From: an uncultured Collinsella sp.
GTDB lineage: Bacteria > Actinomycetota > Coriobacteriia > Coriobacteriales > Coriobacteriaceae
Assembly: GCA_900765115.1 (NCBI GenBank)
Contig: CAAFQK010000059.1
Coordinates: 1 to 33,167, forward strand
Length of the DNA: 33,167 bases
Direction: 5' to 3'
Shown here: piece after piece, positions 1 to 6,756 of the stretch
Numbering within the stretch: position 1 is the first letter of the stretch
Layout of the letters: every line of letters begins with the position of its first letter
The notes under the pieces: generated by a model
Databases searched by the model: none
The model's input: only the letters and a program-made list of their open reading frames with translations
What the model was told of the DNA's origin: nothing
Translations under genes and position numbers: made by a program

Positions 1-271
1 CGGCAGCGGAATCCGCCGCGGCGCCCTGTGGTGCCACGATGTCGAGTGCGATCGGCGCAAAGGCGATTTCCTCTAGATAGGCCTCGATCGTCGGTTGATG
101 CTTTTTGAGCTGCGCGATGGCAAAGCGCGAAGGGGCCTCGATCGTGAGCGTGTCTTCGGTCAGGCTCACAGCGCGCGATTGCCCCAACATGTTGATGAGG
201 CGTGCATCTTGGCCATCGCGCTGGCAAAAGGCGATGGCATCCCCCAGGATGATGCTTGCTTCCTCGTCCAC
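1..271 (-). CDS. dnaA: Chromosomal replication initiator DnaA, N-terminal part (cut by window edge)
   Basis: Only the first 90 or so codons are present; the gene runs off the left edge. The start is GTG at 271, with a purine-rich ribosome site (GGAGAG) 4 bases upstream. The translation begins VDEEASIILGDAIAFC and contains a stretch of the type LTEDTLTIEAPSRFAIAQL followed by an amphipathic helix. This matches the usual DnaA domain I pattern of a strand plus 'aPnrF..dwL', the part that self-associates and recruits helicase loaders. The ATPase and DNA-binding domains lie outside the window. It starts 15 bases after the stop of the upstream minus-strand ATPase gene, so the two are probably cotranscribed. 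The position next to oriC and divergent from rpmH is the classic one and is the main support for the name, because domain I alone is weakly conserved. Confidence 0.8.
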   Translation of the reverse strand, partial: MDEEASIILGDAIAFCQRDGQDARLINMLGQSRAVSLTEDTLTIEAPSRFAIAQLKKHQPTIEAYLEEIAFAPIALDIVAPQGAAADSAA

Positions 272-286
272 GGTCTCTCCCGTCCT

Positions 287-1615
287 TTAGCTCTGAGCTC
301 GCACGCGAGCTGCGCCGAGTTCGGTCAGATGGTATTTTTGGCCATGCTTGATGACCAAGCCGGCCTGCGCCAAATCATTGAGCGTTCGCGACCAGGTGGG
401 GGCCGAATTTCCAAACGCCCTCGCCAGATCGGTCGCGCCGCACGCCTGATTTTGCGCCAGATAGCCTAGCGCGGCGTTGCCGCGGTCGCTTACGAACACG
501 TCCGGCTGTGGCTGTGCATACTGATTTGCCGCATTAGGATACATCATTTGAGCTGCTGGTTGTTGAGAACTCTGCATGGGTGGCATCTGCTGTTGAAAAC
601 TTTGCGGCCACTGTTGGTAAGGCTGCGCCGGTGCCTGCTGTGCCCAGGGGTTGTACTGTTGCTGGGGCATCTGCTGGTACGGCTGCTGGTATCCCTGCGG
701 GTACTGTTGCGGATACTGCTGGGCGTACCCGTGCCCCTGCTGCGGTACTTGTTGATATGGATACCCTTGCGGGTACGGCTGATAACCCATTTGCTGGCCG
801 CCCGGCATGCCTGTCGATTGTTGGACGGCGACATCCTGGCCTGTCGGAGGCATTCCCTCTGGAGTGTTTGGAGGCACCGGCATCGACATCGCCTGGAACC
901 CCTGCGCGGGGAGCATCCCAGACTGCTGCATCTGTGCCATGGGCGGCTGTGTAAAAGCTCCCGGCAGGGGATAGACTGTCTGCTCGGTCTCGGGGCGCAC
1001 GGCGGCACCGCGTCCGCCGGCACGCTCGATTTCCTGCACGCGCTTGGGGTTCAGGCTCACGGTCACCACGGTGCCGTTGCCCATGTTGTCTTCGATGGAG
1101 ACGGCGCCGCCGGCGTTTTCCAGGTACTCCTGTACCATGGGAAACCCCGCCCCGGTTCCGCGGATATACCGCTTCATCTTGCTGTTTGCGCTGGTCACGC
1201 CAAAGTCGAAGGCGCGTTCCTTGTCATCGATGCCCGGCCCCTGATCGGCAAAGCGAATCGTGTCTCCGCCGTCCAGGATCGAGATGATGGGCTCTGCAAA
1301 GTGGGCGTGGATAAAGTTTTCGACAATCTCGCGGATGACCATGAGCGAGATGTGGCCGCCCTGTTCCTTCATGCATTGGTAGACGGTGTTGGTCGTCTCT
1401 TCCAGATATGTGCGGACGTCTTGCGGCTCGATGACAATCACGCGCGGGGTCGATAGCATGTCGTCGTATACCGCTATGCGCGCCGCATACATCGCTGCAG
1501 GCGCTTTTACTGCGGTCTGTTCGTCCTCGTCGCGCTCTTCGCGTACGCCGGTGATGTGCTCGTTGTCGGGTGCCGGATCTCCGGAGTCGACCATGGTGTA
1601 AAAGTCGTCAGACAT
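287..1615 (-). CDS. GHKL-type ATP-binding protein with Gln/Pro/Tyr-rich linker and C-terminal winged helix
   Basis: This 442-residue protein has three parts. Residues about 60-192 form a histidine-kinase/anti-sigma-like ATPase fold: N-box REIVENF (E96, N100), G1 box DQGPGI (D124) and glycine-rich lid GTGAGF (153-158). There is no phosphoacceptor histidine domain, so it resembles SpoIIAB/RsbW-type anti-sigma kinases more than a sensor kinase. Residues about 215-372 are low complexity, dominated by Gln, Pro, Tyr and Met with repeated YPQ/YQQ units. Residues about 373-442 look like a MarR-type winged helix (ALGYLAQNQ, a helix-turn-helix, GQKYHLTELG). No membrane segment is seen. The ribosome site before the ATG at 1615 is weak. 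The gene lies between oriC and dnaA and ends 15 bases before the dnaA start. A role in controlling dnaA or the origin is inference from position only; an anti-sigma-like or DNA-binding regulator is equally possible. Confidence 0.85.
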   Translation of the reverse strand: MSDDFYTMVDSGDPAPDNEHITGVREERDEDEQTAVKAPAAMYAARIAVYDDMLSTPRVIVIEPQDVRTYLEETTNTVYQCMKEQGGHISLMVIREIVENFIHAHFAEPIISILDGGDTIRFADQGPGIDDKERAFDFGVTSANSKMKRYIRGTGAGFPMVQEYLENAGGAVSIEDNMGNGTVVTVSLNPKRVQEIERAGGRGAAVRPETEQTVYPLPGAFTQPPMAQMQQSGMLPAQGFQAMSMPVPPNTPEGMPPTGQDVAVQQSTGMPGGQQMGYQPYPQGYPYQQVPQQGHGYAQQYPQQYPQGYQQPYQQMPQQQYNPWAQQAPAQPYQQWPQSFQQQMPPMQSSQQPAAQMMYPNAANQYAQPQPDVFVSDRGNAALGYLAQNQACGATDLARAFGNSAPTWSRTLNDLAQAGLVIKHGQKYHLTELGAARVRAQS

Positions 1616-1688
1616 GCCGCTCGCAATCTTTCAAAAGGTTTCGAACAGATAGTAGCTCACCGTGCAATGTTTCTCATCTTTCGACAAC

Positions 1689-1761
1689 TTTTCAAAACCT
1701 GTTGAAAACTTTGGAAATCGGACGAAAAGTTCTCAACATTGCCAACATGACCTGTTGAAAA
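1689..1761. promoter_or_regulatory. Cluster of DnaA-box-like 9-mers
   Basis: A palindromic core TTTTCAA-N6-TTGAAAA occupies 1689-1708, its right half being TTTTCAACA on the minus strand. A plus-strand TTCTCAACA lies at 1730-1738, and an identical minus-strand TTTTCAACA at 1753-1761. The repeats and their location support DnaA binding. The deviation from TTATCCACA means this needs a binding test. Confidence 0.55.
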
Positions 1762-1858
1762 CTCGATGAAATATCGTGAAAAGTTGCCAACTGTCTCAAA
1801 TACCGAATCTGCTTATGGGGGAACCGTGTACTCTTTGCAACCTTTTACCTTTGATTTC

Positions 1859-1888
1859 TTGACATTTGAACATTGATTTCCCTACAAT
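1859..1888 (+). promoter_or_regulatory. Promoter of the rpmH-rnpA-yidD-yidC operon
   Basis: A perfect -35 hexamer TTGACA (1859-1864) is separated by 18 bases from TACAAT (1883-1888), a good housekeeping -10. It lies about 75 bases upstream of rpmH, leaving a leader of roughly 65 bases. Confidence 0.8.
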
Positions 1889-1960
1889 CTTCAAGCTCAC
1901 GTGTCTATATCTGCGTCCGCTTCCCCGCGGACACTCGAAATGCAGCAGGAGGAACTTAAG

Positions 1961-2095
1961 ATGAAGCGTACGTATCAGCCTAATAAGCGTAAGCGTGCCA
2001 AGACCCATGGCTTCCGTGCCCGTATGGCCACTAAGGGTGGTCGTGCCGTGCTCGCCCGTCGTCGCGCCAAGGGCCGCAAGCGTCTCACTGTCTAG
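1961..2095 (+). CDS. rpmH: 50S ribosomal protein L34
   Basis: This is a 44-residue, very basic protein with the family sequence MKRTYQPNKRKRAKTHGF at the start and a GRAVLARRRAKGR region near the end, the full normal length of L34. It is part of the large ribosomal subunit. The ATG at 1961 is chosen over an upstream in-frame start because AGGAGG (1947-1952) sits 8 bases before it. It is the first gene after oriC on this side and precedes rnpA, the near-universal bacterial order. Confidence 0.98.
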   Translation: MKRTYQPNKRKRAKTHGFRARMATKGGRAVLARRRAKGRKRLTV

Positions 2096-2115
2096 CAGCG
2101 ATACACACATCTCGC

Positions 2116-2454
2116 ATGAAGACTATTAAGTCTCGGCAAGATTTCGAGCATGTGTTCAGTCAGGGGCGTCGTTTCAATCACCCTCTGATTCGAATGACCA
2201 TATGTGAATCGGTTGGCGAAGGCGACTCCGGAAGGGTCGCCTTCGTTGGTGCTAAGCGACTCGGTTGTGCCGTCGTGCGCAGCCGATCTAAGCGTGTGAT
2301 GCGCGAGGCCGCCCGCAGCTGCGGATTTCCCGTTGCGGGTTATGACATCATCTTGTTTGCAACTCCCAAGACGAGGGTTTCCTCGCCGCAGGAGATGGAC
2401 AAGGCGTTGCGTTCGCTTATGAAGCGCGCCGGCGTTGCCGGGGAGGAGCGATGA
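2116..2454 (+). CDS. rnpA: Ribonuclease P protein component
   Basis: This 112-residue basic protein is the normal length for RnpA, which helps the RNase P RNA trim 5' leaders from tRNA precursors. It contains the family core 'GAKRLGCAVVRSRSKRVMREAAR', here recognised by the segments VGAKRLGCAVVRSR and KRVMREA. The usual RNR motif reads RSR, so Asn is replaced by Ser at a normally conserved position. No clear Shine-Dalgarno precedes the ATG, so translation may be coupled to rpmH, which ends 20 bases upstream. The last codons overlap the yidD start (ATGA). Confidence 0.95.
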   Translation: MKTIKSRQDFEHVFSQGRRFNHPLIRMTICESVGEGDSGRVAFVGAKRLGCAVVRSRSKRVMREAARSCGFPVAGYDIILFATPKTRVSSPQEMDKALRSLMKRAGVAGEER

Positions 2455-2675
2455 GCAATCACGTTTTGCGACGTGTTGCCATCGCTCCTATTCGCATATA
2501 TCAACAGGTTATTTCGCCCTTATTGCCTGACGCCTGCATTTATTACCCAACGTGCTCGCAATACGCCATCCAGGCGATTGAGAAGCACGGTGTTTTGAGA
2601 GGCTGCTGGCTTGCCGTGAGGCGCATCGCTCGTTGCAATCCCCTGCACGTCGGCGGTTATGACCCTGTGCCCTAG
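2451..2675 (+). CDS. yidD: Membrane protein insertion efficiency factor YidD
   Basis: A 74-residue protein with the family landmarks IRIYQQVISPLLP, CIYYPTCSQYAIQAI and CNPLHVGGYDPVP. The N-terminal amphipathic helix, the Cys-containing YPTCSQYA motif and the terminal GGYDPVP are characteristic. YidD is a peripheral inner-membrane protein that assists YidC-dependent insertion. Its ATG overlaps the end of rnpA by 4 bases, indicating translational coupling, and yidC follows 29 bases later. Confidence 0.97.
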   Translation: MSNHVLRRVAIAPIRIYQQVISPLLPDACIYYPTCSQYAIQAIEKHGVLRGCWLAVRRIARCNPLHVGGYDPVP

Positions 2676-2704
2676 CGGGCACTCGCTATCGGAGGAAAAC
2701 TTAC

Positions 2705-3475
2705 ATGTGGGATTGGATCGTTAACATCCTTTTCGAGCTGCTCAAGCTCATCCAAACCTTTGCGGTCGACTGGGGCCTGTCCATCATCATCCTGGTGGTC
2801 ATCATCCGTCTGCTGCTGACGCCGCTCATGCTCAAGTCGACCAAGTCGACGGCTCGCATGCAGGTGCTGCAGCCCAAGATGCTCGAGATCCAGGAGCGCT
2901 ATGCCGACGATCCCCAGCGTCAGGCCGAGGAGATGCAGAAGTTCTACAGCGAGAACAAGTTCAACCCCATGGCTGGCTGTCTGCCGCTGCTGATTCAGAT
3001 GCCTATCCTGTTCGCCCTGTTCACGTTGCTGCGCAATCTGCCGCAGTACTTTGACGAGGGCACGTTCTCGTTCTTCAACATTCTGCCCGACCTGACCACG
3101 ACGCCGAGCGCTTCCTTTGCCGATGGCTTTATGGTTGCACTGCCTGCGCTGGTCTGCCTGATCCTGTTTGCCGTCCTGACCCTGATTCCGCAGCTGTATA
3201 TGTCTCGCAATCAGACTGGTCAGCAGGCCCAGAGCATGCGCATGATGGCCGTTGTTATGACCGTCATGATGCTCTGGATGGGCTGGAGCCTGCCCGTCGG
3301 CGTTCTGCTCTATTACGATGTATCTTCTGCTTGGCAGGTTATCCAGCAGATCTTCGTGACGCAGAAGGTTATCGACAAGGCCAAGGCCGATGAGGAGGAG
3401 CGTCTTAAGAACGCCCCGCTGCAGGTCGAGGTCACGCGCCGCGAGAAGAAGCCGCGTCCGCACAAGAAGAAGTAG
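2705..3475 (+). CDS. yidC: Membrane protein insertase YidC/Oxa1 family
   Basis: This 256-residue protein is the short Gram-positive form without the large periplasmic domain. The first membrane segment (about 24-40) carries the conserved groove arginine R35 in VIIRLLLTP. A cytoplasmic helical hairpin rich in charged residues follows (PKMLEIQERYADDPQRQ), then NPMAGCLPLLIQMPILFALF and further membrane segments at about 140-165, 178-195 and 200-220. The tail is basic (KKPRPHKKK), as in Oxa1-type proteins that contact ribosomes. It inserts small or subunit membrane proteins alone or with SecYEG. GGAGG at 2691-2695 precedes the ATG. There is no lipobox. Confidence 0.96.
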   Translation: MWDWIVNILFELLKLIQTFAVDWGLSIIILVVIIRLLLTPLMLKSTKSTARMQVLQPKMLEIQERYADDPQRQAEEMQKFYSENKFNPMAGCLPLLIQMPILFALFTLLRNLPQYFDEGTFSFFNILPDLTTTPSASFADGFMVALPALVCLILFAVLTLIPQLYMSRNQTGQQAQSMRMMAVVMTVMMLWMGWSLPVGVLLYYDVSSAWQVIQQIFVTQKVIDKAKADEEERLKNAPLQVEVTRREKKPRPHKKK

Positions 3476-3519
3476 TGGGATATCAATCTTATTTAGGTAC
3501 CTAACTTTTGGAGTACGTT

Positions 3520-4089
3520 ATGTCTGAAGAGATCATCGAGGATATGCTTGAGGAGGTTGCCCCGCAGGTCGCGGGCGATTATCCCGAGATTGCACAGCGC
3601 TACAAGGCTGGTGAAGAGCTGACCGATGAGGAGCTCGACACCATTGCCGATGTTGCTATTTCCATCCTGCGTTCCATCCTTTCGCACTTCGATGCCGCCA
3701 ACTCTCCTATCGATGAGTATGAGGGCGACGAAGGTGAGCTGATTTTGGATGTAACGGCTCCCGACCTTGCTGTTCTCATTGGCCGTCATGGTCGCACCCT
3801 TGATGCCCTTCAGGTTATGTTCTCTTTGCTGGTGAGCCGCAAACTTGGCTTTAGGTATCCGGTTGTAGTGGACGTCGAGGGATACAAGAGCCGCCGTCAG
3901 GACAAGGTTGCCTCCATGGCTCAGTCTGCTGCCGAGCGTGCCATTCGCACTCATAAGAGTGTTTCGCTTCCGCCCATGAATGCCTACGAGCGTCGACTGG
4001 TTCACATTGCACTTCGTGGCAATGATGCCGTCGATACTCATTCTGAGGGTTCTGACCCTGATCGCCATGTGGTGATTGTTGCTCGATAA
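3520..4089 (+). CDS. jag: Jag/KhpB-type RNA-binding protein (KH and R3H domains)
   Basis: This 189-residue cytoplasmic protein has a KH domain with the GxxG loop IGRHG (G88-G91) and a C-terminal R3H domain (RRLVHIALRG followed by SEGSDPDRHVVI). The acidic first 60 or so residues do not resemble the usual Jag-N domain, so this is a short form. In Gram-positives, KhpB/Jag binds RNA and affects cell elongation and division. The ATG at 3520 is preferred to the in-frame TTG at 3508, because that TTG overlaps the ribosome site TTGGAG. It follows yidC by 44 bases, the common order, and a strong terminator follows. Confidence 0.93.
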   Translation: MSEEIIEDMLEEVAPQVAGDYPEIAQRYKAGEELTDEELDTIADVAISILRSILSHFDAANSPIDEYEGDEGELILDVTAPDLAVLIGRHGRTLDALQVMFSLLVSRKLGFRYPVVVDVEGYKSRRQDKVASMAQSAAERAIRTHKSVSLPPMNAYERRLVHIALRGNDAVDTHSEGSDPDRHVVIVAR

Positions 4090-4107
4090 TCTACTCGAGT
4101 TTATGCT

Positions 4108-4139
4108 AAGGGGACGTGGTTTCCACGTCCCCTTTTTTT
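4108..4139 (+). terminator. Rho-independent terminator after jag
   Basis: A perfect stem GGGGACGTGG (4110-4119) / CCACGTCCCC (4123-4132), extendable by two A-T pairs, has a 3-base loop and is followed by seven T residues. It separates the rpmH-jag unit from rsmG. Confidence 0.95.
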
Positions 4140-4185
4140 GTCAAAAGTTCTCGATACGCTGATTTTTGTCAGAAAGGAGCTTTCG

Positions 4186-4923
4186 TTGTTAGTAATTACT
4201 GATCAGCAAGCTGACGAGATGTTGAGTCGTCTAGCTTTCTATTGCAAAGAGTATTCCTTGAGCGTAACTGATGTTGAGCTGAGGAAATGTATTCAGCATT
4301 TGGATTTGGTTCTAGAAACAAATAAGACAACCAATCTCACCCGTATTCTTAACGTAGAAGATGCTGCAGTACTTCATATCCTCGACTCACTTGTTTTGCT
4401 CCCCTATATCAACAAGGCTCCTGAGGGAGCTTTGCTCGATATGGGAACAGGTGCGGGCTTCCCTGGTATTCCATTAACCATAACCACGCATCGTAAAGCT
4501 ACTTATATTGACTCTGTTGGCAAGAAGGTTGATGCGGTAAATTCCTTTGTCCATGCTCTTGGATTGAAACATGCCCATGCGGTTCATGATCGTCTTGAAG
4601 AATATGCTCGGAGCCATAAGAAGCAGTTCTCTGTTGTAACCGCCCGCGCACTGGCCCCTCTACCGATTCTTGTTGAGTATGCGGCTCCGTATCTGAAGGA
4701 TGGAGGGCTATTTGTTATAACCAAGGGCAATCCTTCGGATGAGGAACTTGCTTCCGGCATGTCAGCAGCTAAGATTTGTGGCTTCACTTTGCTTCTGAAT
4801 GACACAATTGATTTGCCTGAAGGCTTGGGTCACAGGGAGTTCATTGTTCTTATGAAGAGTCATCCAGCATCCGTTTCATTGCCTCGTGCAAATGGCGTGG
4901 CAAAGAAGAATCCGCTTGCCTAG
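4186..4923 (+). CDS. rsmG: 16S rRNA (guanine527-N7)-methyltransferase RsmG
   Basis: This 245-residue protein carries the RsmG signature: TNLTRI, the HILDSL helix, the SAM-binding loop LLDMGTGAGFPGIPL, a DSVGKKVDAV segment and the late VTARALAPL motif. RsmG methylates N7 of G527 in 16S rRNA (E. coli numbering); its loss gives low-level streptomycin resistance. The open frame extends back into the jag terminator. TTG at 4186 is chosen because AGGAG (4175-4179) lies 6 bases before it. Codon use is more AT-rich than in flanking genes, a trend shared with parA and parB. The first parS site begins 2 bases after the stop. Confidence 0.95.
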   Translation: MLVITDQQADEMLSRLAFYCKEYSLSVTDVELRKCIQHLDLVLETNKTTNLTRILNVEDAAVLHILDSLVLLPYINKAPEGALLDMGTGAGFPGIPLTITTHRKATYIDSVGKKVDAVNSFVHALGLKHAHAVHDRLEEYARSHKKQFSVVTARALAPLPILVEYAAPYLKDGGLFVITKGNPSDEELASGMSAAKICGFTLLLNDTIDLPEGLGHREFIVLMKSHPASVSLPRANGVAKKNPLA

Positions 4924-4924
4924 A

Positions 4925-4940
4925 TGTTTCACGTGAAACA
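4925..4940. promoter_or_regulatory. parS: parS centromere site 1
   Basis: A perfect 16-bp palindrome TGTTTCACGTGAAACA, the canonical bacterial parS sequence bound by ParB. It begins just after the rsmG stop. Confidence 0.97.
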
Positions 4941-4963
4941 TAATGGATACTAACAACTTGCAG

Positions 4964-4979
4964 TGTTTCACGTGAAACA
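4964..4979. promoter_or_regulatory. parS: parS centromere site 2
   Basis: A perfect copy of TGTTTCACGTGAAACA, 23 bases after site 1 (39-bp period). Confidence 0.97.
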
Positions 4980-5002
4980 TGGCGGTTGATATCGATTCGG
5001 AA

Positions 5003-5018
5003 TGTTTCACGTGAAACA
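5003..5018. promoter_or_regulatory. parS: parS centromere site 3
   Basis: A perfect copy of TGTTTCACGTGAAACA, 23 bases after site 2 and 39 bases before the parA start codon. ParB spreading here could repress parA. Confidence 0.97.
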
Positions 5019-5057
5019 TCCTCCGTTTGACAGCTTTAATACACACCAGGAGGGACC

Positions 5058-5858
5058 GTGGGATTTCGCGACGTTAAGCGTTCAAAGAGCGCAAAAGACA
5101 CGCGTATCATTGCAATCATCAATCAAAAAGGCGGCGTCGGTAAGTCAACGACGGCTGTAAACCTTGCAGCAGCACTGGGTGAACAAGGTCGGAAGACGCT
5201 CATTGTCGATTTTGACCCGCAAGGTAATAGCACGAGTGGTTTTGGAATCGAAAAAGAAGACCTTGATCACTGTATTTATGATGCATTGTTGAATGACGTG
5301 CCTGCAGAATCGCTCGTTCTTGATACAAACTGTAAAAAGGTGTTCGTTATTCCGGCAACAATTCAGCTTGCAGGCGCAGAAATTGAGCTTGTGAGTGCAA
5401 TTGCACGCGAAACACGTCTAAAAGATCTGCTTGAGCCGATTCAAGATGAGTTTGACTTCATCTTTATTGACTGCCCGCCTTCGCTTGGACTTCTAACCAT
5501 CAATGCACTAACGGCAGCAGATAGCGTTTTGATCCCAATTCAGTGCGAGTATTACGCGCTTGAGGGCGTAACGAAGCTTCTTGAGTCAATGAAGATGGTT
5601 AAATCGCGTCTGAATAAGGGTTTGGATACTTATGGCGTGCTTATGACGATGTATGACTCGCGTACTTCTCTTTCAAATCAGGTCGTTGAAGAGGTTCAGT
5701 CGTACTTTGGCGACAAAGCATTTAAAACATTGATTCCTCGTACAGTTAAAATCTCCGAAGCTCCGTCTTTTGGTGAGCCTGTAATTACCTATGCACCCCA
5801 AAATAAGGGTGCAAAAGCATATATGAACCTTGCAAAAGAGGTGATCAAGCGTGCCTAG
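5058..5858 (+). CDS. parA: Chromosome partitioning ATPase ParA/Soj
   Basis: A 266-residue, deviant-Walker ParA. The Walker A loop is KGGVGKST (24-31), followed by NLAAALGEQG, the Walker A' region DFDPQGNSTSG and the Walker B-like IFIDCPPSLGLLT. The length fits the chromosomal Soj type, which lacks an N-terminal DNA-binding domain. It binds non-specific DNA as an ATP dimer, and ParB-parS complexes stimulate its ATPase to move origins apart. The GTG at 5058 follows AGGAGGG (5048-5054). The three parS sites sit directly upstream, and the stop overlaps the parB start by 8 bases. Confidence 0.96.
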   Translation: MGFRDVKRSKSAKDTRIIAIINQKGGVGKSTTAVNLAAALGEQGRKTLIVDFDPQGNSTSGFGIEKEDLDHCIYDALLNDVPAESLVLDTNCKKVFVIPATIQLAGAEIELVSAIARETRLKDLLEPIQDEFDFIFIDCPPSLGLLTINALTAADSVLIPIQCEYYALEGVTKLLESMKMVKSRLNKGLDTYGVLMTMYDSRTSLSNQVVEEVQSYFGDKAFKTLIPRTVKISEAPSFGEPVITYAPQNKGAKAYMNLAKEVIKRA

Positions 5859-6756
5859 TGTGAAGAAGCGCGGTGGATTAGGCCGTGGACTAAACGCGCT
5901 CGTGTCTGAAGCTGAATATGAGACCGGTGGTTCTGCAGCTTCAGCTTCAAATGCTGCAGCAGAAACGAAGCTTCCGATTGAAGATATCGTTCCAAACCCG
6001 AATCAGCCACGTATTCACTTCAATGAAACTGAACTCAGGGAGTTGTCCGAGTCAATTCAGGAACACGGTGTTTTGCAACCGCTGTTGGTTCGCAAACATG
6101 GTAACGGTTATGAGATCATTGCCGGTGAACGCCGTTATCAGGCGTCGAAACTTGCTGGTCTTGAAGAACTGCCCGTCATCATTAAAGATGTTAATGATGA
6201 AGAGATGCTTGCCCTGGCGCTTATCGAGAATCTTCAACGTTCCGATTTGAATCCCGTTGAAGAGGCAAAGGGGTATCGCCAGCTTATCGATGCAAGTGGT
6301 ATGACGCAGGAGGCATTGTCGAAGGCAGTAAGCAAGTCACGCTCTGCAATTACAAACTCGCTGCGCCTTCTTGATCTTCCTGAAGTTGTTCAGCAGATGA
6401 TTTTTGAGGGCAAACTTACTGCTGGTCATGCACGTGCGATTCTTGCAGTTCCCTATGAGGATGCTCGAATTCGACTTGCAGAGAAAGTTGTTGCAGAGGG
6501 TCTTTCCGTAAGAGCGACAGAAAATCTTGCTCCGTTGTTTTCTGCCGGAGAGACACCTAAGACGCCGAGGCCTGCAACGCCTCAGTCTTTTAAAAAGGCT
6601 GCCCGTGTGCTCCGTCAGATATTTAATACCAACGTGCGTGTGAAGAGCTCGCGTGGAAAGAATAAGATTGAGATTGAGTTTAAAGACGAGGAAGAGCTCT
6701 CTCGTATTCTTGGCGAAATGATTCAGTTTGATCAAGGAGGCCAAGATGAGGAATAA
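5851..6756 (+). CDS. parB: Chromosome partitioning protein ParB/Spo0J
   Basis: A 301-residue ParB. The N-terminal GLGRGLNALV is the usual ParA-contacting start. The CTP-binding core shows PNPNQPRIHF, the GERRYQA box and ALIENLQRSDLNPVEEA. A helix-turn-helix (TQEALSKAVSKSRSAITNSLRLL) reads parS, and a C-terminal dimerisation region follows a short linker. It loads at parS and slides as a CTP clamp, forming the partition complex that also recruits SMC. GTG at 5851 is preceded by AGAGGTGA and overlaps parA. The 3' end overlaps the next small gene by 11 bases. Confidence 0.97.
   Translation: MPSVKKRGGLGRGLNALVSEAEYETGGSAASASNAAAETKLPIEDIVPNPNQPRIHFNETELRELSESIQEHGVLQPLLVRKHGNGYEIIAGERRYQASKLAGLEELPVIIKDVNDEEMLALALIENLQRSDLNPVEEAKGYRQLIDASGMTQEALSKAVSKSRSAITNSLRLLDLPEVVQQMIFEGKLTAGHARAILAVPYEDARIRLAEKVVAEGLSVRATENLAPLFSAGETPKTPRPATPQSFKKAARVLRQIFNTNVRVKSSRGKNKIEIEFKDEEELSRILGEMIQFDQGGQDEE

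Larger units (their letters stand above)
1616..1890. other. oriC: Probable chromosomal replication origin (oriC)
   Basis: This non-coding stretch between the ATPase-dnaA unit and rpmH is locally AT-rich in a GC-rich genome. It contains repeated 9-mers TTTTCAACA (minus strand, 1700-1708 and 1753-1761) and TTCTCAACA (plus strand, 1730-1738), which differ from the DnaA-box consensus TTATCCACA at two or three positions. It also contains GAAAAGTT three times (1724-1731, 1778-1785, and inverted at 1687-1694). Placement between dnaA and rpmH is the usual origin position. The unwinding element was not pinned down; the T-rich run at about 1841-1885 is one candidate but overlaps the rpmH promoter. Confidence 0.75.

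Noticed and set aside
548..1456. Open frames opposite the oriC-side ATPase gene
   Set aside because: They are Leu/Arg/His-rich shadows of the GC-rich gene; the minus-strand frame has clear ATPase boxes.
4138..4185. Upstream extension of rsmG to 4138
   Set aside because: It would start inside the jag terminator T run; a good ribosome site points to TTG at 4186.
5027..5032. Perfect TTGACA before parA as a promoter
   Set aside because: No acceptable -10 lies 15-19 bases downstream; that position is the ribosome site.
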